64,000 bases of DNA from Azorhizobium doebereinerae UFLA1-100 (GTDB lineage: Bacteria; Pseudomonadota; Alphaproteobacteria; Rhizobiales; Xanthobacteraceae), in NCBI RefSeq assembly GCF_000473085.1, contig NZ_AXBA01000013.1, positions 62,001 to 126,000 on the forward strand, given 5' to 3'. Numbering within the stretch: position 1 is the first letter of the stretch; each line of letters opens with the position of its first letter. This document shows, piece after piece, positions 57,261 through 64,000 of this stretch. The notes below the pieces were generated by a model. That model was not told the DNA's origin and ran no database searches. It saw only the letters and a program-made list of their open reading frames with translations. The translations under genes were made by a program, and so were the position numbers.

Positions 57261-57889
57261 GCCGGACGCTGACCGGGCGGCTGGTGATCGCCACCCACAA
57301 TCCCGGCAAGCTCAGGGAAATGCAGGAGTTGCTGGCGCCGCACGGCATCGAGGCGGTGTCCGCCGGGGAACTGGGGCTCGGCGAGCCGGAGGAGACCGGC
57401 ACCACCTTCCGCGCCAACGCCCGCATCAAGGCGGAGGCGGCCGCCAAGGCCGCCAACCTGCCCGCCTTCGCCGACGACAGCGGGCTGGTGGTGGACGCGC
57501 TCGACGGCGCCCCGGGCATCTACAGCGCGCGCTGGGGCGGGCCCGAGAAGGATTTCGTCATGGCCATGGGCAAGGTGGATGCGGAGCTGAACGCCCGCGG
57601 CGCCGTCACGCCCGCGCAGCGCACCGCCCGCTTCGTCTCGGCGCTGTGCATCGCCTGGCCGGACGGGCACCTGGAGGAATTCGAGGGCATCGTCGAGGGC
57701 CAGGTGGTGGCGCCGCCGCGCGGCCCGCACGGCTTCGGCTACGATGCCTGCTTCCTGCCGGACGGCTACAGCCAGACCTTCGGCGAGATGACCTCGGTGG
57801 AGAAGCACTCCATGCCGCCGCTGGGCCTCGGCCTCTCCCACCGCGCCCGCGCCTTCCGCCAGCTCGCGCTGGCCTGCCTGGAGGGCTGA
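57257..57889 (+). CDS. rdgB: dITP/XTP pyrophosphatase RdgB
   Basis: This 210-residue Ham1-family enzyme removes inosine and xanthosine triphosphates from nucleotide pools. The GTG start overlaps the rph stop (GTGA, 57257-57260). Motifs are [12 protein letters not shown] (about residues 11-22), [22 protein letters not shown] and the C-terminal SHRARAF. The stop overlaps the hemW ATG by one base. Confidence 0.96.
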
Positions 57890-59076
57890 TGGCCGGCACC
57901 GCCATGCTGGACACGATGCCGGCGGACGATGCCTCCGCCGGCGGCTTCGGCGTCTATGTGCATTGGCCCTTCTGCCGCGCCAAATGCCCGTATTGCGACT
58001 TCAACAGCCATGTCCGGCAGTCCCCGCCGGACCAGGCGCGCTTCGTCGCTGCCTTCCGGCGCGAGATCACGCACACCCGCGCGCTGACCGGGCCGCGCAC
58101 GGCCGGCAGCGTGTTCTTTGGCGGCGGCACGCCCTCGCTGATGGCGCCGGAGACGGTGGCGGCGATCCTCGATGCCATCCGCGAGGCCTGGCCGCTGGCG
58201 GCGGACGCCGAGATCACCCTGGAGGCCAACCCCACCAGCGTCGAGGCGGAACGCTTCCGCGGCTATCGCGCGGCCGGCGTCAACCGCGTCTCGCTGGGCG
58301 TGCAGGCGCTGGACGATGCCCAGCTCAAGGCGCTGGGGCGCATGCACAGCGTGGACGAGGCACTCAAGGCCGTGGCGCTGGCGCGCAGCGTGTTCGACCG
58401 CGTGTCGTTCGATCTCATCTATGCCCGGCCCGGCCAGAATCCGCAGGACTGGGCCCGGGAACTGTCCCGCGCCATCGACCAGGGCTGCGAGCACCTCTCG
58501 CTCTACCAGCTCACCATCGAGGCGGGCACGGCGTTCGAGAAGCTCTATTCCGCCGGCAAGCTCATCATCCCCGACGACGACCACGCCCGCGCGCTATGGG
58601 ACGTGACCCAGGAAGTGACGGCGGCCTGCGGCCTGCCGGCCTATGAGATTTCCAACCACGCCCGCCCGGGCGCTGAGGCGCGGCACAATCTGGTCTATTG
58701 GCGCTACGGCCTCTATGCGGGCATCGGCCCTGGCGCGCATGGCCGCGTGGGCACAAGCGGCGAACGCCGCGCCACCGTCACGGAGCGCAATCCGGAGGCC
58801 TGGCTCGCCAAGGTGGAGGCCGATGGCCACGGCATCCTGTCCGAGGAGGTGCTGAGCCGGCCCGATCAGGCGGACGAGATGCTGCTGATGGGCCTGCGCC
58901 TCACCGAGGGCGTTGACCTCGCCCGCCATGCGCGCCTCGGCGGCGCGCCCATCGCCCCGGCCCGCATCGCGGCCCTGGCCGACGAGGGGCTGGTGGCGCT
59001 GGAGGGCCAGCGCCTGCGCGTGCTGCCCGCCGGCTTCCCGGTGCTGAATGCGGTGATCGCGGCGCTGGCGGCTTGA
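57889..59076 (+). CDS. hemW: HemW, radical SAM heme chaperone family
   Basis: This 395-residue protein has the radical SAM cluster CRAKCPYC (Cx3Cx2C, about residues 29-36), FFGGGTPSLM and LSLYQLTIEAGT. It lacks the extra motifs of true HemN, so it is assigned to HemW, which carries heme to target proteins such as respiratory enzymes. The ATG overlaps the rdgB stop (TGATG), and it ends the rph-rdgB-hemW operon. Confidence 0.93.
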   Translation: MAGTAMLDTMPADDASAGGFGVYVHWPFCRAKCPYCDFNSHVRQSPPDQARFVAAFRREITHTRALTGPRTAGSVFFGGGTPSLMAPETVAAILDAIREAWPLAADAEITLEANPTSVEAERFRGYRAAGVNRVSLGVQALDDAQLKALGRMHSVDEALKAVALARSVFDRVSFDLIYARPGQNPQDWARELSRAIDQGCEHLSLYQLTIEAGTAFEKLYSAGKLIIPDDDHARALWDVTQEVTAACGLPAYEISNHARPGAEARHNLVYWRYGLYAGIGPGAHGRVGTSGERRATVTERNPEAWLAKVEADGHGILSEEVLSRPDQADEMLLMGLRLTEGVDLARHARLGGAPIAPARIAALADEGLVALEGQRLRVLPAGFPVLNAVIAALAA

Positions 59077-59127
59077 GTTACCGTTTCGATGCTATGCTGG
59101 CTTCGTGGGGGGCCTGGAGCATACGCG

Positions 59128-59595
59128 ATGGGAGACGATAATGCCGAACATACAGTTAGACCTCCTTTCGGTCAGGAGGCACTGCGGGAGGCGATTCAAA
59201 ATAGAATCAATGAGACGTCTTTAGCTTACGAAAATTTCATTTCCCGCTTATGGGCCGGACACGGGGCGGGAGCGACCCTTGTAGCAGGACTACTATTAAA
59301 AAAAGGAAATTTAGACACGCTATATATGATAGCATTTATTTTATTTATGCTAGGCCTAATAACGCTATCTTCTTATAGTGGTTATTTTATCATATATAAT
59401 TCAAAATATATCAGAGAAAATGAATTAAAATCATCAATTATTGATGTTAAAATGGATTATATTGAACGCCCTTCAACCAGAGCGGGCTTGTCGATCTACG
59501 CTCCAAAAACAATAACAACCGCCCTATCGGCAATATTATTTGTATTCGCACTGATATTCTGCATTTTAGATCAAATAATTTCCTGCGCGAATTAA
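59128..59595 (+). CDS. AT-rich orphan membrane protein
   Basis: This protein of about 155 residues begins at the ATG at 59128; an in-frame ATG at 59089 would add 13 residues. A soluble helix (about 15-40) is followed by two hydrophobic hairpin helices (IAFILFMLGLITLSS... and a C-terminal one ALSAILFVFALIFCILDQI). No known family is recognised. The coding sequence from about 59200 is strongly AT-rich, unlike everything around it, which indicates recent acquisition. It lies between hemW and the copper module. Confidence 0.65.
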   Translation: MGDDNAEHTVRPPFGQEALREAIQNRINETSLAYENFISRLWAGHGAGATLVAGLLLKKGNLDTLYMIAFILFMLGLITLSSYSGYFIIYNSKYIRENELKSSIIDVKMDYIERPSTRAGLSIYAPKTITTALSAILFVFALIFCILDQIISCAN

Positions 59596-59596
59596 A

Positions 59597-59872
59597 CTAC
59601 CGCTCCGCGCGCACCAGAACGTCCATCAGCTCGTCGATCTTCTTCGCCTGCTCCTCTGCGTCGCCGGAGCGGATGGCGTGCGCGACACAATGGCCCACAT
59701 GATCGCGCAGCACCTCCTCCTCCGCGCGCCGCAGGGCGGCGCGGACGGCGGCGATCTGGGTAATGATGTCAATGCAGTATCGATCCTCCTCGACCATGCG
59801 GGCGATGCCGCGCACTTGGCCCTCGATACGGTTGAGGCGTTTCAGGACGGAAGATCTGGCCGGCTCTTTCAT
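59597..59872 (-). CDS. csoR: CsoR-family copper-sensing repressor
   Basis: This 91-residue four-helix repressor belongs to the CsoR/RcnR family. Cu(I) ligands are C33, H58 and C62, with spacing (25 and 4 residues) that matches Mycobacterium tuberculosis CsoR rather than the Ni-sensing RcnR pattern. It is divergent from copA. Two G-tract operators lie between them. Binding of Cu(I) should release the DNA and induce copA. The start at 59872 is preferred over an upstream in-frame start at 59908 that would run into the operators. Confidence 0.92.
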   Translation of the reverse strand: MKEPARSSVLKRLNRIEGQVRGIARMVEEDRYCIDIITQIAAVRAALRRAEEEVLRDHVGHCVAHAIRSGDAEEQAKKIDELMDVLVRAER

Positions 59873-59883
59873 GCTTGATGAGA

Positions 59884-59930
59884 TACCCCCTGAGGGTATA
59901 AAAGGCAAGGCTAGATACCCCTAGGGGGTA
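59884..59930. promoter_or_regulatory. twin CsoR operators between csoR and copA
   Basis: TACCCCCTGAGGGTA (59884-59898) and TACCCCTAGGGGGTA (59916-59930) are near-perfect inverted repeats whose starts are 32 bases apart, about three helical turns. Both match the TACCC-GGGTA type bound by CsoR proteins. Confidence 0.88.
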
Positions 59931-59988
59931 ATGAGATGTGATGCAGCGCAAGGCGCCGGCATCGCACCTCCGCTTGGCTGGAGGCATC

Positions 59989-62667
59989 ATGGCACACGAA
60001 GATCACACCCACGCCCCCGGCGAGGCCCAGGGCTCCTGCTGCGGCGGCAAGGCCCCGTCGCCTTTGCACCTTTCGGCGACGCCCGCCGCGAAGGCCGCAG
60101 GTGGCGATTGCTGCGGCGGCGCCGCGCCGGCACCGCTCGACCTGTCGCCGAAGGCCATCGATCCGGTGTGCGGCATGAGCGTGGACATCGCCACCGCCAA
60201 GCACAGCACCGCCTACAACGGCAAGACCTTCTATTTCTGCTGCAACGGCTGCAAGACCAAGTTCGAAGCCGACCCGGAGACCCAGCTCGCCAAGGCCAGG
60301 GCGCGGGCGGAGGCCAAGGCCGCCCAGGCAGCCCACGACCACACCCACCACGGCCACGACCATCACGACCACGCCCACGGCACAGAGCTCGCCAAAGACC
60401 CGGTCTGCGGCATGGACGTGGACCCGGCCACCGCCAAGTACCAATCCAGCCACGACGGCGCCCCGGTCTATTTCTGCTCGGCCGGCTGCAAGACCAAGTT
60501 CGATGCCCATCCCGAGCATTACACCGGCGACGGCAAGCCGCCGGCGGCGGATGTGCCGGAAGGCACCGTCTACACCTGCCCCATGCACCCGGAGATCCGT
60601 CAGATCGGCCCGGGCAGTTGCCCCATCTGCGGCATGGCGCTGGAACCGGACGTGGTGAGCCTGGACGACGGCCCCAATGCCGAACTGGTGGACATGACCC
60701 GCCGGTTCTGGATCGGCCTTGCGCTCACCATCCCGGTCTTCGTGCTGGAGATGGGCGGCCATCTCGGCCTGCACCTGCTCGACCCGCAGGTATCAAACTA
60801 TGTGCAGTTCGTGCTCGCCACCCCCGTCGTGCTGTGGGCGGGCCGGCCCTTCTTCGAGCGCGGCGTCGCCTCGGTGAAGAGCGGCAACCTCAACATGTTC
60901 ACGCTGATCGCCCTCGGCACCGGCGTCGCCTTCCTCTACAGCCTCGTCGGCACCTTCCTGCCTGGCGTGTTCCCCATGGCCCTGCGCGGCCACGGCGGGG
61001 CGGTGCCGGCCTATTTCGAGGCCGCCGCCGTCATCACCGTGCTGGTGCTGCTGGGCCAGGTGCTGGAGCTGCGCGCCCGCGACGCCACCTCGGGCGCCAT
61101 CAAGGCGCTGCTCGGCCTCGCCCCCAAGACCGCCCGCCGCATCGCCGCCGACGGCAGCGAGGCGGACGTGGCCATCGAGGAGATCCACCCCGGCGATCGC
61201 CTGCGCCTGCGCCCCGGCGAAAAAGTGCCGGTGGACGGCACGGTGGAGGACGGCCGCGCGGCGGTGGATGAATCCCTCGTCACCGGTGAATCCCTGCCCG
61301 TCACCAAGGAGGTGGGCGGCAGCACCATCGCCGGCACGCTGGTGCAGTCCGGCGGCTTCGTTATGCGCGCCACCAAGGTGGGGCGCGAGACGCTGCTCGC
61401 CCAGATCGTGCAGATGGTGGCGCAGGCGCAGCGCTCGCGCGCGCCCATCCAGCGCCTCGCCGATCAGGTCTCCGGCTGGTTCGTGCCGCTGGTGCTGGCG
61501 GCGGCGGCGGCGAGCTTCGCGGTGTGGATGCTGGTGGGGCCGGAGCCGCGCCTCACCTTCGCGCTCATGGCCGCGGTCTCCGTGGTCATCATCGCCTGCC
61601 CCTGCGCCCTCGGCCTCGCAACGCCCATGTCCATCATGGTCGGCGTCGGCCGCGGCGCCCAGGCCGGCATCCTCATCAAGAGCGCCGAGGCGCTGGAGCG
61701 CATGGAGAAGGTGACGACGCTGGTGGTGGACAAGACCGGCACGCTCACCGAAGGCAAGCCCAAGGTCACCGCCTTGCGCGCTGTCGGCGTGGAGGACGCC
61801 CAATTGCTGCGCCTCACCGCCAGCCTGGAGCGCTCCAGCGAGCATCCGCTCGGCGCCGCCATCGTGGCTGAGGCCGCCGCGCGAGGTCTGGCGCTCGGCG
61901 ACGTCCGGGATTTCGAGAGCATCTCCGGCAAGGGCGTCAGCGGCACCGTCGAGGGCCGGCGCGTGCTGGTGGGCAATGCGGACTTCCTCGCCGAGCAGGG
62001 CATCGCCACCGATGCGCTGACGGCGGAAGCCGAGCGCCTGCGGCAGGACGGCGCCACGGTGATCTTCACGGCGGCGGACGGGGTCGCGGCCGGCCTCATC
62101 GCCATTGCCGACCCGGTGAAGTCCAGCACCCCCGCCGCCCTGAAGGCCCTGGCGGCGGAAGGCGTGCGCGTCGTCATGCTCACCGGCGATACCCGCACCA
62201 CAGCCGAGGCGGTGGCCCGGCGCCTGGGCATTTCCGAGGTGGAGGCCGGCGTGCTGCCCGACCGCAAGGCCGACGTGGTGGCCCGCCTGCGCGCCGCAGG
62301 CCAGGTGGTGGCCATGGCCGGCGACGGCGTCAACGACGCCCCCGCCCTGGCGGCGGCGGACGTGGGCATCGCCATGGGCACCGGCACCGACGTCGCCATG
62401 GAAAGCGCCGGCATCACGCTGCTGAAGGGCGACCTCGCCGGCCTCGCCCAGGCCCGCTCGCTGTCGCGCGCCACCATGCGCAACATCCGCCGCAGCCTGT
62501 TCTTCGCCTTCATCTACAATGCGGCGGGCGTGCCCTTGGCGGCGGGCATCCTCTATCCCGTCCTCGGCCTGCTGCTCTCGCCCATGGTGGCGGCGGCGGC
62601 CATGTCGCTGTCCTCTGTCAGCGTCATCGCCAACGCCCTGCTGCTGCGGCGCTGGACGCCCGAATAG
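59989..62667 (+). CDS. copA: copper-translocating P1B-type ATPase CopA with metal-binding N-terminus
   Basis: This 892-residue Cu(I) exporter starts at an ATG with GGAGG upstream. The N-terminus has two CCGG motifs, a first YHS-type domain (about 58-105, with [10 protein letters not shown]), a histidine-rich linker (116-131), a second YHS domain (137-180) and a YTCPMHPEI...CPICGM heavy-metal domain (195-216). The ATPase core follows, with CPC in [11 protein letters not shown], the phosphorylation motif DKTGTLT and [10 protein letters not shown]. There is no classic CxxC ferredoxin-like domain. It is divergent from csoR. Confidence 0.95.
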   Translation: MAHEDHTHAPGEAQGSCCGGKAPSPLHLSATPAAKAAGGDCCGGAAPAPLDLSPKAIDPVCGMSVDIATAKHSTAYNGKTFYFCCNGCKTKFEADPETQLAKARARAEAKAAQAAHDHTHHGHDHHDHAHGTELAKDPVCGMDVDPATAKYQSSHDGAPVYFCSAGCKTKFDAHPEHYTGDGKPPAADVPEGTVYTCPMHPEIRQIGPGSCPICGMALEPDVVSLDDGPNAELVDMTRRFWIGLALTIPVFVLEMGGHLGLHLLDPQVSNYVQFVLATPVVLWAGRPFFERGVASVKSGNLNMFTLIALGTGVAFLYSLVGTFLPGVFPMALRGHGGAVPAYFEAAAVITVLVLLGQVLELRARDATSGAIKALLGLAPKTARRIAADGSEADVAIEEIHPGDRLRLRPGEKVPVDGTVEDGRAAVDESLVTGESLPVTKEVGGSTIAGTLVQSGGFVMRATKVGRETLLAQIVQMVAQAQRSRAPIQRLADQVSGWFVPLVLAAAAASFAVWMLVGPEPRLTFALMAAVSVVIIACPCALGLATPMSIMVGVGRGAQAGILIKSAEALERMEKVTTLVVDKTGTLTEGKPKVTALRAVGVEDAQLLRLTASLERSSEHPLGAAIVAEAAARGLALGDVRDFESISGKGVSGTVEGRRVLVGNADFLAEQGIATDALTAEAERLRQDGATVIFTAADGVAAGLIAIADPVKSSTPAALKALAAEGVRVVMLTGDTRTTAEAVARRLGISEVEAGVLPDRKADVVARLRAAGQVVAMAGDGVNDAPALAAADVGIAMGTGTDVAMESAGITLLKGDLAGLAQARSLSRATMRNIRRSLFFAFIYNAAGVPLAAGILYPVLGLLLSPMVAAAAMSLSSVSVIANALLLRRWTPE

Positions 62668-62715
62668 GCCTCGACGCCCAACCCCCTCCAGCGCACCATG
62701 GCGCGGGAGGGGGCG

Positions 62716-63528
62716 ATGGAAGACACGGGAAGGGAAGCCACCGGAAGGAACGCGATCGTCCGGCACTGGCTGGAGACGGCGGGCCGCAGCACCAGGCATA
62801 TGGCGCGGGCCGGCGGGCGGGCGGTGCTCGACCTCGTGCTCCCGCCCACCTGCATCTCCTGCCGCGCCATCGTCGCCACCTCCGGCCCCCTGTGCGGCCC
62901 GTGCTGGAGCCGCCTGCGCCTCATCGAGCGGCCGTTCTGCGAACGCCTCGGCACGCCTTTTCCCTTCGAGGCCAGCGAAGGCCGGCTGTCGGTGGAAGCC
63001 ATCACCGACCCGCCCGCCTTCGACCGCGCCCGTGCCGCCACCCTGTTCGGCCCGGTGTCGCAGGATCTCGTGCACGGGCTGAAATATGCCGACCGGATGG
63101 ACCTCGCCGTGCCCATGGCCCGGATGATGGCCCGCGCCGGCCGCGAGCTCCTGGCGGAGGCGGACGTGCTTATTCCCGTGCCGCTGCATCCGCTGCGGCT
63201 GTGGCGGCGGCGCTTCAACCAGTCCGCTTTGCTCGCCCGGCACCTGTCCCGCCTCAGCGGCGTGGAGACCCGCACCGAGGCGCTGGTGCGCCGCCGGGCC
63301 ACGCCGTCGCAGATCTCGCTGACCCGCGCCGAACGCCGCGCCAATGTCGCGGGCGCCTTCGCCGTTCCCGATCGCCAGGCCGGCGCGGTGGCCGGACGGC
63401 GCGTCCTGCTGGTAGATGACGTTTTTACAACCGGAGCTACAGTCGATGCCTGCGCTCGGACACTGCGCCGGACCGGCGCTTCCGGCATAGACGTCCTGAC
63501 GTTCGCGCGGGTTGTGGAAGCTGGCTGA
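62716..63528 (+). CDS. comF: ComF-family phosphoribosyltransferase-like protein
   Basis: This 270-residue protein has an N-terminal zinc-finger-like cysteine set (PPTCISCRAI, PLCGPCWS) and a C-terminal phosphoribosyltransferase fold with VLLVDDVFTTGATVDAC. ComF/GntX proteins are linked to DNA uptake or nucleotide metabolism, but their reaction is unproven. The ATG at 62716 has GGGAGGGGG upstream and is preferred over the one at 62698. It precedes grxC, as in many Rhizobiales. Confidence 0.9.
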   Translation: MEDTGREATGRNAIVRHWLETAGRSTRHMARAGGRAVLDLVLPPTCISCRAIVATSGPLCGPCWSRLRLIERPFCERLGTPFPFEASEGRLSVEAITDPPAFDRARAATLFGPVSQDLVHGLKYADRMDLAVPMARMMARAGRELLAEADVLIPVPLHPLRLWRRRFNQSALLARHLSRLSGVETRTEALVRRRATPSQISLTRAERRANVAGAFAVPDRQAGAVAGRRVLLVDDVFTTGATVDACARTLRRTGASGIDVLTFARVVEAG

Positions 63529-63584
63529 CCCAGGCTATCATGCGACGCTTTCGTGACGTCACATACGTCGCGACGAGGATCTGC

Positions 63585-63842
63585 ATGAAATCGATCGTCA
63601 TCTACACCAAAAGTTGGTGCCCCTATTGCCATGCCGCCAAGGAATTGCTGCGGCGAAAGGGCTGGACCTTCACCGAGATCGACGTCACCACCGATCCTGC
63701 CGGCCAGCAGGAGATGTCGAAGAAGGCAGGCGGTCGCACATCGGTGCCGCAGATCTTCATCGGCGAGACCCATGTCGGCGGCTGCGACGATCTCTATGCG
63801 CTGGAAGATGCCGGCCGGCTGGATGCCCTGACGGCCGCCTGA
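63585..63842 (+). CDS. grxC: glutaredoxin 3 (GrxC)
   Basis: This 85-residue thiol oxidoreductase has the active site CPYC at residues 12-15 (KSWCPYCHAAK), the conserved TSVPQIFIG cis-proline loop and VGGCDDLYAL. It reduces glutathione-mixed disulfides and ribonucleotide reductase. A GAGG site precedes the ATG. Confidence 0.96.
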   Translation: MKSIVIYTKSWCPYCHAAKELLRRKGWTFTEIDVTTDPAGQQEMSKKAGGRTSVPQIFIGETHVGGCDDLYALEDAGRLDALTAA

Positions 63843-63979
63843 CACCGCCGCCGGCCCATACCCGCGCCCGTGCTTGCCTCTTTCAGCCGTCCGTGAGATG
63901 GACGCAGCAGCGTCCTCTCGTCTCTGAGGCCCGTCATCCCGCGACCGGCGAAGACGTCACCCTCGTGTGAGCCAGACCG

Positions 63980-64000
63980 ATGAACAGCACCTCCAAGACC
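63980..64000 (+). CDS. start of a gene cut by the window edge
   Basis: An ATG at 63980 opens a frame of seven codons (MNSTSKT) that runs off the right edge. In related genomes a nitrilase-type carbon-nitrogen hydrolase follows grxC, which would fit, but seven residues cannot show it. Confidence 0.35.

Noticed and set aside
60793..63243. Open frame of about 816 codons on the minus strand
   Set aside because: It mirrors copA and comF and has a His/Gly/Ala-biased composition with no domain.

Overview
The window is a 64 kb piece of a very GC-rich (roughly 70% by eye) alphaproteobacterial chromosome. The b' ATP synthase subunit, CpdR followed by tRNA-Val, the rph-rdgB-hemW, hrcA-grpE and comF-grxC blocks, and DUF1236, DUF1007 and DUF459 proteins all point to Hyphomicrobiales (Rhizobiales). 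A CowN nitrogenase-protection gene, an RcoM-like CO sensor and an epoxide-hydrolase-type gene fit best with a free-living diazotroph of the Xanthobacteraceae (Xanthobacter/Azorhizobium/Ancylobacter type). The genus is inference; no rRNA is present.

Layout. 0.1-2.7 kb: Fo sector of the ATP synthase (atpB, atpE, atpF', atpF). 2.7-11.4 kb: a DUF459 protein with a degenerate SGNH site, a small heat-shock protein with a possible RNA thermometer, lysophospholipase-like and methyltransferase genes, a HisN-type phosphatase, a 1.3 kb gene-free interval holding two copies of a small-RNA gene, an N-formylglutamate amidohydrolase family gene, cpdR and tRNA-Val(GAC). 11.6-19.4 kb: ferrochelatase, a Tat-exported amine oxidase, a small protein coupled to a chemoreceptor, an SPFH/NfeD pair, and a PAS-LytTR regulator beside cowN. 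19.4-27.3 kb: a HigBA-type module with a perfect operator palindrome, a class A beta-lactamase divergent from ampR, a soluble chemoreceptor-like protein, a DMT exporter divergent from a MocR-type regulator, and kdsD. 27.3-30.8 kb: phosphonate genes (phnM, DUF1045, hexapeptide acyltransferase) with a BrnTA module inserted among them. 30.9-41.1 kb: an unknown polytopic membrane protein, an Abi/HEPN-like orphan, argB, a HAD nucleotidase, a DUF1007-NicO metal pair, a GNAT protein, a DUF3313 lipoprotein, and a LysR gene divergent from an epoxide-hydrolase-like gene. 41.3-56.3 kb: fused indolepyruvate ferredoxin oxidoreductase, the chaperone genes dnaJ, dnaK, grpE and hrcA, and between them two hydrolases, pncA, DUF1236 and alkB. 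56.5-64 kb: rph-rdgB-hemW, an AT-rich orphan, a csoR/copA copper module with twin operators, comF, grxC and the first codons of another gene.

The strongest leads are (i) the RcoM-like/cowN pair, which suggests CO-controlled protection of nitrogenase, (ii) the twin anti-Shine-Dalgarno small-RNA genes at 8.8 and 9.5 kb with compensatory changes in their terminator stems, and (iii) a modular dispersed palindrome whose stems differ in sequence but keep the same geometry, one copy of which carries the stop codons of two convergent genes. No CRISPR array, prophage or intact insertion sequence was seen. All homology statements come from reading motifs and general knowledge of the families; no database search was run.
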